Origin: Fratercula arctica | Lineage: Eukaryota; Chordata; Aves; Charadriiformes; Alcidae | Assembly: GCA_947846985.1 (NCBI GenBank) | Contig: CANTUZ010000010.1 | Span: 23,669,095-23,733,094 of the forward strand | Reading direction: 5' to 3' | DNA: 64,000 bases | Shown here: positions 43,101 through 55,100 of the stretch, in pieces | Position numbering within the stretch: position 1 is the stretch's first letter | Layout: the number at the start of each line of letters is the position of its first letter | The notes under the pieces: model-generated | Databases searched by the model: none | What the model was told of the DNA's origin: nothing | What the model saw: the letters and a program-made list of their open reading frames with translations, nothing else | Made by a program: the position numbers and the translations under genes

Positions 43101-46100
43101 TTGTTTTGTTTCTTCTGGACCCTAAAGACAGGAACTCTACTCCAGCTAGTGAACCTGGGGTACTTGTTGCAGTCTGAAAGCTTCCTCTCTCTTTTTCTTC
43201 TAGGTATAAAGGGATCAGTCCACCTGTGCCTTAATTTCCCATGTAAAACAGATAGTAAAACTCTGCCCCTCCACCCCAAAGGAGGAAAAAAAAAATCAAA
43301 AACTGATGAAACTTCAGGAAGGATTTTATTTATCTTTTATAATGGGAAACCCAGCAAGAATATTATTAGTGTCTTTCTGTCTCCTGAAGGAGGAGCACTT
43401 TTGCTATACTATTCTCCAGGGAATAACAGGGACACTGTGATATTAGTCATCTGTAAATAAATGCTCTGTCACACTCGTGGTGTTCATTTTGTGTGGAGAA
43501 TGAACAGTATAAATGGACAAACCCATAAAATGTAGTCATGCATTGTTCCCCAGTTATGTAATAAATAAGGACAAGAACGTGTTATTGTACGCCGTTATAA
43601 GTGACTTTCAAGTGGCTTCTCTAGTGGCTTTACCATTTTCTGGTAAATGGTATGAAAGGATTTTTTGAATGGTGAGCACAGAATTTTGGTGACTTAAACA
43701 AGAACATCTTATGACTGGCAGAACTAAATATAGAGTCCTCCATTGTCCTTGATGTACCAGAATTATTTCTTTATTGTGAGTTTTGAGTGCTTCTCAAGTA
43801 AAGCCAGTGGCTGTTTGAAGTGAAAATGGGGATGATTACTTGAGTATGAATGAATCTTTGCTTCCTGAGTAATGCAGACCACAGGGCTCTAAACTGCGCG
43901 TTGCTGATCTTCAGTACAGGAAGACAATGCCTACTTTCTAGTGAATACGCGTTTTCTTTTTTTCTCCAACAAGTGGAATTTGTTGTCCACCAGGAAGTTG
44001 ATTTGGTACTTTGCTTCTACGTGTAGTGCCTGTTCTCCTACCCTTCTGCTAAGCTCTTCTCCCCCCACCTTTTTCCTTGCTGTTACAGATTTTAGACAAA
44101 CTCCTGGACAGAGAGAGTCAAACTCACAAACCACAGACTCTGAGTTCCTTCTACTCATCCAGCAAGCCTACAGTAGCAAATCAAAAATCTCCTTCCAAAC
44201 ATGCTGCCCAGTCCACTGCAGCTATCCAGCAGCTTACAGGGACTTCTGTCACTCAGCAAGCTGCTGTAAGCACTGCAGTCCAGAGCAGTCCTGAGAACTT
44301 CGTGGAGAAGAGCGCACAGGGTAAGAGGTGCTTTCTAATGGCTATGCTGAAACTCTTCTGTTACCACTGCAAAACTGTAACTGTACCTTTTTCTCTGTTT
44401 TGGGAAGTAGTGAGAGTGATTATATTACCATCTGTCTGCTTGGTGGCTACTAGAATGTCAGTCCTCTATTATCTGTTTGGCTGGATCCGTTTCTGTACAT
44501 GTTCTTGTTCCATAGAAAATCAAGCTAATTGTCAGGTTTTGTATCTTGAGCCAGCTGTATAAGCAGTTAACATAAAACTACTGTGATTCCGTCTTTTAGG
44601 TTTGTATCACAGAGGTGCAGGATTTCAAAAAGTTACACACTGAGTTAGGTACCTTCATGCAAGATAAATAACTAAGATTGTTGAAGGGCATTAGAGATAA
44701 ACGTGGTTTTCTTTAAGCTGTGCCTCCACTTTGGTGGCAAACATGCCACATACAGCAGCATTTGGTGGAAAGCAGATACTCTCTTAACTCCTCCCAGAGA
44801 TCAATGTTAGCTGAGGAATGACTGCAATAAGGTTAGGGTTGCTGGAGCGTTTTTATTCTAAATTTTTTCTGTAGTTGCAGCAAATTTTCCAGATCTTGAT
44901 TTGTTAAGATTCAGTGTTCTCGGCCTGGTGCTGAATGATATGCTTAATACTGAAAGAAAACTGAGATAATCCTGCTCATAAATACTGCTCACTTTCTAAA
45001 AATCCTACATCTTTTGATGTTTATATCTTTAAAAGGCTACATCTGGTTTTAGAGATACAGAAACAAATCATAATGTTTACCATGTCACTGTTCTGTTTAT
45101 GCAGAGAGCTCTCAGAAGTCCCCCTGTGAGCCAGCTGTGGAGGCCACTGTCCTGAAACAAGAGGGAAAGGTCCCCAGTCGCCTGGCCCTTGGAAACCGAG
45201 GTGGATACAATGGGAGATGCTGGGGTTCGCCTGTCAGGCAGAAGAAGAAACACACAGGTAGGAACTGTCTAGTTCATACAGCATCTAGTGCTATGCTAGG
45301 CAGCCAGCTGGGGTTTGGGCAGTTCCATTGCTCTTTCATTCCACTTGTCAGCCTTTCCTGTACTAGAGAAGCAGCTGATTCTCTGAGGTGTTTGGCATGG
45401 AGAAATAGGTTTTGCTCCATGGATTTCCTGCCCCCTTCCGTATGACATGTTACCATACCTTTCTCACAGCAGATGTGTTCTGGGAGATGGATTAGATATC
45501 TGGAGCTGAATGATTGCTGGACTCTGGGAGCAGAGCACTGTGCTCCTTGGTCCAGAAACACATTCAGAGGAGCTGCTGCCTGTCTACACCTCTCTTGGGA
45601 AGGGTGTAAGTTAGAGGCTGAGGATGTGAAGAACCTTTGTGTAAATTGTGTGGCATGTACCAGAAGGGCTTTCTTCATACTCATACAATCTGTGGAACTT
45701 GACTTTGTATTTATATTTGCTTCTTGTTATACAAGAAGCTTGGCAGATGGAGTGGGGAAACAGGGATGGTGTGAAGTGGGAAATAAAGATATATTGTTCT
45801 TGGAGTCTTCTACTTTCTAATCTGAGAACTGTAAAATGACACTTACATCTGTGGCCAATTGACTAATTTAATCTCTCTTAATTTGCAAAGTGGAATACCT
45901 GGCAGCTGTGAGGCTGACTGACACAACTGATCTTAGTTGGGACTGTAGGTGATATGACATTACCTCTACCAACCCTGGTGACGTTACTGTGTTGGTTCTG
46001 GTGTTGTAGGCATGGCTAGTATTGACAGCAGTGCTCCTGAAACCACCTCTGACAGTTCTCCTACACTCAGTCGGCGTCCGCTACGTGGGGGATGGGCAAC

Positions 46101-49100
46101 AACATCCTGGGGCAGAGGACAGGACAGTGACAGTATCAGCAGTTCTTCAAGTGATTCACTGGGATCTTCCTCATCCAGTGGCAGTAGGAGAGCCAGTGGG
46201 GGAGCCCGTGCAAAGACTGTGGAAGTTGGCAGGTAATGAGTAGTACCAATGCACAGAGGCAACTTCTAGATCTGATGTCATGGAACTACCACATGTGCAT
46301 CTGGAAATACTTCCCTGGGAGCGTTTGCTTTGTTTTGTTTCTTCTGGACCCTAAAGACAGGAACTCTACTCCAGCTAGTGAACCTGGGGTACTTGTTGCG
46401 GTCTGAAAGCTTCCTCTCTCTTTTTCTTCTAGGTATAAAGGGAGGCGACTGGAGAGTCATGCTCCTCATGTCCCAAACCAGCCTTCAGAGGCAGCTGCTC
46501 ACTTCTACTTTGAATTGGCCAAGACAGTCCTTATCAAAGCAGGTGGAAACAGCAGTACCTCCATCTTCACCCACCCCTCCTCCAGTGGTGGGCACCAGGG
46601 ACCACACCGCAACCTTCACCTCTGCGCCTTCGAGATTGGGCTGTATGCACTAGGGCTGCACAACTTTGTGTCTCCCAACTGGCTGTCTCGAACTTACTCC
46701 TCCCATGTCTCTTGGATCACAGGTTATAGCAAAACATTATTGGGAAGCTTGCTTTCGGGCAGGAAGGAGGGGAGGGAGGTGAACTTATGCCAAAAATTGG
46801 TGATACTGATGTGCTGTGGTAGCCATGTAAGCTGCTGGCACAACTGGCAGTACAAGCTGAGCACTGCTGATTTTACACAGTGGTGCTTGTTTAGGCCTGG
46901 AAAGCTCTTGTCACCTGTTTCTTCTTGTTTGAACTGCAACATGCTTCAGTCTTCAGAGTCATTGACCATTTCTTACAGAGACTGATCTTAACTTCTCCTT
47001 CAGGGGTCTGCTGAAGAGACAGACGTTTGCAAGTTTGAACATGCTCTTTGGCTTTGTTCAGCATTTCACTTTCCTCCTCCCTCTGTTTTCCCTGCTAACT
47101 GTTTTTTATCCATGTGGCTTCTAGAGCCTGAAAAACACACCCTTGAAAATTCATGTTTTCCTGACATGGTGGAAATAGAGCAACAGTCCAGGCTGTGGTT
47201 TGTGGGTACTAAAGTCGGCTATAGCAAGTTCCTTTCACTGCCTCAAGTGCATCTTTATCTTAAATTTTGTAGTGGTACCCTCATTCACTGCTTGCTTATT
47301 GAGGGCTCTTGCTTGTCCTGTGTTTTGGGAGGAAGAGCCTAAATTTGACTTGAAGCCTAAGGGGAGCAACTGGGCTCTGTTGCTGCTCCTGAAGGAGGTG
47401 AAGAGTGCACCTCCTTTTGAGGGAAGGCTGACTGGAACTGTGTTGGGTATACAGTGGTGTGAGAGTCTTCTCTTTTACTCTTAGGGCAGGCCATGGAGAT
47501 TGGTAGCGCAGCCTTGAACATCTTGGTGGAGTGTTGGGACGGGCATCTGACTCCCCCAGAGGTGGCATCGTTGGCAGACAGAGCTTCACGGGCCAGAGAC
47601 TCCAACATGGTGCGGGCAGCTGCTGAACTGGCACTCAGCTGCCTGCCCCATGCCCATGCCCTGAACCCAAATGAGATCCAGAGGGCTCTGGTGCAGTGTA
47701 AGGAACAGGTGAGCATCACATGGGGGCTGGCTAGCACAAGCTGATCTCCAGCATCAAGGTCACACTGTTACTTGTGGGACTGACTCCTCTGCTGCTGGAC
47801 AGCCTTAATCCCAGTTCTGTGGATTTCTCTTTTTTCTTTTGTTTTTTTTTTTTTTTTTTTTTTTTACGAATAACTTTGGTTATTCTGCCTAGTTGGGATC
47901 TACCTGCTCCCCACAGCATCAGTAATTTTAGAGTGCCTTATACTTTTCTCCTGTTGTAGTTCTTTTGTTTCTGGTTTTGCATTCTTCACTTTTGCTTTTC
48001 TTTCACTGCCCCCAGGACAATCTGATGCTGGAAAAGGCCTGTATGGCAGTAGAAGAGGCAGCCAAAGGAGGTGGCGTGTACCCAGAAGTCCTCTTTGAAG
48101 TAGCTCACCAGTGGTACTGGCTTTATGAACAGACTGTTGGTGGGACCCCAGCCCAGAGAGAAGGTGCCACTGGCTGTAGTGCTAGTGGTGCCAGAGCTGC
48201 CTCTGAAACATCGCGTGGGTTGACAGACAACCGGGTGACCTCTGAGCCGACCACTGTAACAGTGGCAGCTGCGGTGACCGCGGCAGCGACTGTCATGCCG
48301 GTGATCTCTGTGGGGTCGACCATGTACCAGCAGCATACAATGGCAGGGCCGGCAATGGCACATACACACACGCAGGGCCTCCACCCTTACACCACCCTTC
48401 AGACTCACATCCCTTGTAATCCCCAATATATTGGACACACTATCCAGCACATGCCGCGCCCAGCTGTCTTCCCGGTGCCTGGCTCAGCGTACCCACAGGT
48501 GAGCTTTGCCTGTGCTTTGTTCGTTTACAGAGACTTTGTGTGGCTGCTTCCAGAGGGAGTACGTCTGACTGGGGAGGGTGTGGGGCTCAGACCTCCCATG
48601 GCCTGAAATCTAGCTTCTGCTTTCACTTACTTGCCAATTTGTGATACTTTGGCTCCCTGTCTCAGTTTTTACATTGCAAGGAGCCTTCTGTGGGTGCATG
48701 TAAAGTCTCAAGAGAATATAAAATAGAATACATCATTAGTAGTTTTTAATCTTGCTGCTCTGTAGTTTCTCAGAGGGCACTGGACAGAAAGCTTGTAATC
48801 TTGAGAGCTTGCAGACTAGATAGAGACTACAGAGGGAAAACCAAACGAAGGTTATTTTAATCTCTGCCTATTTTTGAAAGTTCTTGGAGTGGTTTTCTGC
48901 AAACTGATCAGATTTTAAAAGGAGGAGGAGCAAACAGATGTAATGATCATGTGGTGCAAGGCAGTTTCTGTGCTGCTTCTTCCTGTGCTTCTTCCTCCCT
49001 GTCAGATTGGACTTACCACGCTCTGGGGTTTGTGTGGGGACATCGTGTTTTGGACTACTTCTGAACGGTCAGATGAAGTGGGCATGACAGTTATTTATCT

Positions 49101-52100
49101 TCTGTTTTAGGGTGTCCATCCGGCATTCATAGGAGCACAGTACCCTTATTCGGTAACCACACCATCATTGGCAGCTACAGCAGTGTCATTCCCCGGTGTG
49201 CCGGTCCCATCCATGACGCAGATCGCAGTGCATCCCTATCACAGTGAGACAGGACTATCACTGTCTTCCAATGTAGCGAGTAAGTGTCACAGCTCTGGGC
49301 TGTGTGTAGCATAGGTTTATTTACCGTACCTCCTACCAGTAACACAGTGAAGTCCTGTTCCTCATGGACCACAAGTTGGACCAGTGTTCTTGGACTGAAA
49401 GGTTGTGGTCAAATCCACTCCATCCTAAAGATATGCATGCTCAGGGGTACTGGGATTCATAATTGGGCCTGATTCAGCTAGTGGAGCTTTAATTTCTGTT
49501 TAACTAATTTTCCAGTATGAGATTATTTTGGCCTCTCAGACTAAAGTGTGTTTGGAGCCCTCCTGGCCTTTCTGACGCCTAATTTATTAGGGCTTTATTC
49601 CCCCTCTCCTTTGGGCAAGGTGAGCATAGATGATGTTGAGCAGGCTCTTGTGGTTCTTTTGGGTCAGATGGATAGGGAGTGCGGGAAGCAGGCAGACTTC
49701 TGCTACATTGGCACTAATAGGTGTCTTTCCTGCCTGAAGTGATTGGAAGCAGCCAGTACCCGAAATGTGGAACCTCTGTATAGAGGACATGTTATGGCAA
49801 GATCATGTCAATGGCAACCCGAGTGTTTGCTCGCATGTTGTGTTGGGGCTAGAGTGGTGGTGAAGACCCATCAAGTAGTGCGCAGCGCTGGAACAACAGA
49901 TGTTGACCGAATTGTGGACATGCTCTCATTGCCATGGGGTTTTGCACCAGTGGTTCATGATTGACCCAGGGTCTATTATCCCCTTACTAGACAGGCTGTA
50001 ATATTTGCCTATTTGTACATTCACTTATCAGTGCTTTGCAACTTACCAGATGCTGGAAGACTGGTATGTGGGAAAACACTTAAGAGCTGTGTTGGCCTCC
50101 TTCATGTCCAGATTATCAGGAGAATCTTTTCAGTTATTTTTATCTTGCATTTTGATGACAAAACCACCACAAACGCAAGTAGAATAGTCCTGAAGGCCTC
50201 AGGATCTGAAGAGCATCCTTTGCTGATAGCCTTAGTCCTTGGCTGATGCTGTGACTCTTAATTGTGAGAAACCGTTTCTGTACTCCTCCAAAGAGTTATG
50301 GATCTTCCAGAATTGCTAACTCATCCTACAGCACTTAAAATAATGAAAGGAAAAAACAACCCCACCCTTTCCAGTTGCCATTGTTTATGGCTTGCATAAA
50401 CTTCTGCTTACAGTTCTTAAAATACTGTTTCACTGTTCCTGGAGTATGTAGTCATGTGGTGATGCTTGAGCTCTGGCAACAATTCAGCTCATTCTTACGG
50501 GTTATTCTCCTTGGCCAGACTTCAAATGCAGCATGGACTTTGCCCCGCTTTTGGGTTGTTTGGCACAATTTGTCTGCTTGGTTGAGGAGGTCAGACAGAT
50601 CTTTCCTGGGAGGCACATTGTTCTCAGGTATTCAACTATTCACTAGTAAAAATTTTTTAAAAATATTGGGGGTGGCAGGGGAAGAGGAGAAATCATAACT
50701 TGGAGCATTGTCCAAGCTGGTGTAGTAGCACCACAGAGAAGCTGTGAAATAAGGATAACATTGCACACACACCTGATGGCATCTCTGCTCTGGAATTCTC
50801 AAGCAAACCTTGCTTTTTCCTTGTTGTACCTTTCTTGAGAGGGAAAGTTAGATAAACTTGCATCCCTTGTCAGAGTGCAGCTTACTAGCTCAGTGTTAGC
50901 TGCTGTCTGTAAAAGTTTAGGTGGTACAATGTATTGGATTTTCCTGTGATTTCCCTTGATTTTGCCCATGCTGGTTAAGTGTCTGAAGGTGACAGAGCTT
51001 CTCAAGTTTCCTTGCTGGTTTTACTATTGGTACGCACCATCAGTGTATGCAATGGCTGTTCTTTCCAAGGATGGATTGGAGACTAGCCTCCAGAAACAGT
51101 CTTCCCTCATGGTAGCTGATGTCGTAGCTGTCTCACAGCAGAAGTGGAGGAACCTCACAATGTTGGACTTGATCTTTGGGTGACTTAATACTGTTCCTGC
51201 TCAATGATTTTCCTCAGCAGTTTCTCATCAGGTCTAGACATATACGTGCTTGTTTTCTTGGACAAGAAATCAGAACCAGACATGTCATTTAATAATAGCA
51301 AAGACCTTTGAGTCAACACATGTATTTACATATAAAACATGGATGATGTGCATGTTCATGCAAAAGAGATGGACAACCATGTAACTGACCCCCTTCAGGC
51401 CCTGCTTGCTAACAAAATAGAGATATTCCCAGCCCACTGTATTTCAGTTATAAGTCTGTGGTTTTTGGCTGCTGTATTGTTCTGTTTAGGGGAACAGAAC
51501 ACTACATTGGCAGGGGGCGGTCAGGTGAGGGAGATGGTGGCCCAAGTAAACCTTCTTTTAGCCTGGTGGTGGGTCCTAATGCTGCTGTTTTGCTCTCTTC
51601 AGTAGGAAGTGTCCATGCAGGATCAACGTTCCCAGCGATTCAGGGGGCTTCCTTGACAACTCTGTCCTCACAGCCCAACTCCCTTGTTACAGGGGGTTTT
51701 CCTGCCGAGGATGAGCAGCACAGTCAGCCTGTGAGCCCCCAGGGTCTGCACTACCTCCACTCCGCATACCGAGTTGGTAAGGACGGCCAAGTGGGTTTCT
51801 ATAGCCCCCTCAAGAGGGATTCAGGGCAGGGCTGCAGGTTTTCACTATCCTTTGGAAATTTGCTACTGCACCTATTGGGGGTGATGGCATATTAGTTACA
51901 TGGGGAAAGCCAGTTCATGATCATATGTGGAGGCTAGAAGTGGAGATAAAGCAATAGAAGATTGAACTGTTGCTGCTGAGAGCCAGCAGAGTAGAAGAGA
52001 AAGCCAAGTGGGTTAGAGCTGGGAAGACTCTTGCCTTTCAGCAGATGCATGCAAAGGAGTCTGGAGAGGGCTCTGAGGATGTGGTTGTGTAATTTGTGAC

Positions 52101-55100
52101 TATGTGAAAAAATGGAGTTCAGCTCCTGCTGCTTATGGAGCACACCTCTACTTTACCAACACTAGCTGAGTCTTCAGAGGCGCAGGTGGATGGATGTGTG
52201 CTCTGCCTCTCTAGCTGGGTTGTTGAAGATTGACATGGGGACAATTTACGTTTTGTGGAAAGTGGGTATGTAATTAGCATTCTTTTCCCAGTTGGTTATG
52301 AGGAAATAGTAATTCAGGCAGTGACTCTGTTGGTGCAAGGATATCAATCTTGGGGTTTGCCATTGAGCTTAGGTTGCAGTAAGCTACTCGCACATAGTCA
52401 TGGTCCAACCCAGTGGATACCTGGGGAGGGAGAAGGGAGCCTCTAAGATAAGTAAAGCCAGCCCAGGGCAGCAAATGAAGAGAAACAGCAAGAAAATGGA
52501 AGGAAGGCTATCTGGAGGTTGCTTGTGGGTTTTTTGTTGAAAGCTAGAGAAGAAAGTACTTGTTAACCAGAAAGGGATGCAGATGTCATTGGAAACATAG
52601 CAGCAGTAAGCCATGAAAGGAGTTAATAGCCTGAACGACAGAGAAGGATGTGGGGGAAGCGGGTCTGGAAGATCAAGACATAGTGCCAGTTGGTATTTTA
52701 AAACTTTTTAAATGGGAGGATTTGCGTGAAGAACTGTAGTGGAATAAGTGAAATGTTTGCAGATTGGCAATACTGCAGCTCAGCGTTGGCCTGTTGTCCT
52801 GCAGCTGAGTAGGTTGATGTGGGTAACTTCTCTGCTGCAAAATTTGGAGCAAACGCATTGCTTTTAGGACACCTCTTGTAGTGCAGCCTGTGGGGCTATC
52901 TGCTTGACCCTACTGTAGATGCCAGTGAAGTGTCTCTCTGCAGCTCTAGTCAGGTGTGATGGCTGTGCAGATTTCCCAGCCTGGAGCAGCAGATCCAGAT
53001 GTTCTTGCAGATACTTCCTGTGGTGACAGGATCCACAATGGGACTTTTGTGTCTCTCTGGACTCTTTGCAGCTAGGGAATTTTCTGCTGCTGAAGGGCAG
53101 GCCAATCAGGTTGTGTTGCAGTGAGAGAAGTGCTAGAGTAAGTCTTACTGAGCAGAAGTGCTGCTTGACTCTGGCTGCCCCTTTCTCACAGGGATGCTGG
53201 CTCTGGAGATGCTTGGCCGAAGAGCTCACAACGACCATCCCAACAACTTCTCCCGCAGCCCACCCTACACAGAGGATGTAAAATGGCTCCTTGGGTTAGC
53301 TGCGAAGTTAGGTAAGGCTCAGAGCAGTACTTCAGCAGAAATCCACTTGCTGGGATTTGGACCATGGTGGGAAAAAGCTCCCCAAAGAGTGAAACTTCAA
53401 AGATTGGGTGAGCCTGATATCTGGTCCCATTTCTGAGAATGTTTCAGAAGATCCCTGCTGCTCTTTCATCCAGGCAGTTGTCCCGTTTATGGGTTCTGTA
53501 GGCATGCTGTTGAATTTTGAAGCACTGGATGAAGTGCATGGGGTTGGATAGGGCTCAGAACTTGTATCTCTTCCATTCTATAACAGCAACTTTTTTCTTT
53601 TCCGTTTCCACTATCTTGTAGGTATTCCTCTTTCTTATGTATATTTATACCTTCTGTGAAGACCTTTTATAGCAATAGGTGCTCAAACCACCAATTGTTT
53701 GGGTGTTTTTGATTTTGTTTTTACTTCCACTTTGCTCTTGGAACTTTTTTGTTAGTTCATTTTTTTTAATTCTTTCATCAGCAATAAGAACTTGAAAAAA
53801 AAAAAAAAACCACCAAAAAAACCAACAAACCACCAACCAATCTCTACGAACAACCTGTCTAGCGGCATGGCTTCTCCTGCTGCTGCTGGGGGAGCTCCAC
53901 TGTAGGCAGCAGTGGGGAAGCTTGACTGTCTCTCCAGGCTCCCTAAGGCCTGAGTGCTGGAGCATCTAGGTGCTTCCTAGATGGGGAGGCAAGAAGCATT
54001 GGGAGGAGATGTGGTGTATCCTTGCATCTCTAGTTACCTTGCACATCAGTTTTCTTTCATATCCCCTTTAAAGACAGGTGAACTGGGAATATCAGTGACT
54101 GAGGTGGTACCTGGTCTCTACTCAGACCTGATGGATGTATCAGAATGATCTCTTGTCCCCATGAGTTTGTTAGAGTGTCTCCCCCAAGCCTGCTGGAGGA
54201 TACATTACACTGAGGAGAAGGTGCTCCAAATCCAGGTTCTTGCTGGGAAGTACCTGATTTCTTGTGTTTCTGTTACCTTAACACTGTTGTTCTGACTTCT
54301 CCTTCCTGTGCAGGTGTAAACTACGTGCATCAGTTTTGCGTTGGTGCAGCCAAGGGGGTGCTGAGCCCTTTTGTGCTCCAGGAGATTATCATGGAAGCTC
54401 TACAGAGGCTCAACCCTGCCCATGTCCACAACCACCTGCGCACCCCAGCCTTCCACCAGCTGGTGCAGAGGTGCCAGCAGGCCTACATACAGGTAACGTG
54501 GGGCCTGTCTTCCTGCCTGCCAAAGCTGCCTTGCAGGTACTGCCTCCTGTGCGTGTGTGTGCAGAGGGGAAGGGACTGGTAGCTGAACTGGTCCATTGCC
54601 TGATGCATCCCCCTCCCTCAGCAGGGACTAAAACAGGCATCACTTGCCTGTATGAAGAGGCTGCATCATCGTACTGCTTCTTCCAAGGCCTCTCACCTGC
54701 TGTGCTCACCAGGAGGAAGTGGTTCTGTGTTCCCTGTCCACTTTCTTCCTCTCTCCAAATGCTGCCTGTGCCTTTTAACTTCTGTACTTTTTCTTTGCTA
54801 TGTTTTCAGGCCCCCTGTCCACTTCTCTTCCTAGCCTGTCTTTTTCTTTTTCTTTTTTTTTTTTTCGTTCCTTGTTTGTAGCCTGTCTTCCCCTCGTCAT
54901 GAAGCCCTGTCATGGCTGTTTAGTGTGCCGGTGCTGGCGCTAATAGTGGAAGTGGCTTGGTCAGCTACCAGAACAGATGAGATCTCTCAGGATTTATTGA
55001 AACCAGGACAAGTGTGTTTCAGTGAGGCAGCTGGAATAACAGAGCTGCCTGGTCCTTAAACTGTGTAAACAGAACACCTTACATGAACCTACTTCTCTTG

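Larger units (their letters stand above)
42591..44088 (+). other. ZSWIM8 intron 15
   Basis: Holds the 194-bp duplicate (43021-43214), a MIR-like scrap after it, and otherwise plain intronic sequence. An AATAAA at about 43457 has no strong context. Confidence 0.75.

Noticed and set aside
47986..48450. 154-codon minus-strand open frame
   Set aside because: It is the antisense shadow of ZSWIM8 exon 21; its Cys/His/Arg-rich translation reflects the reverse complement of a Val/Ala/Thr/His-coding tract.
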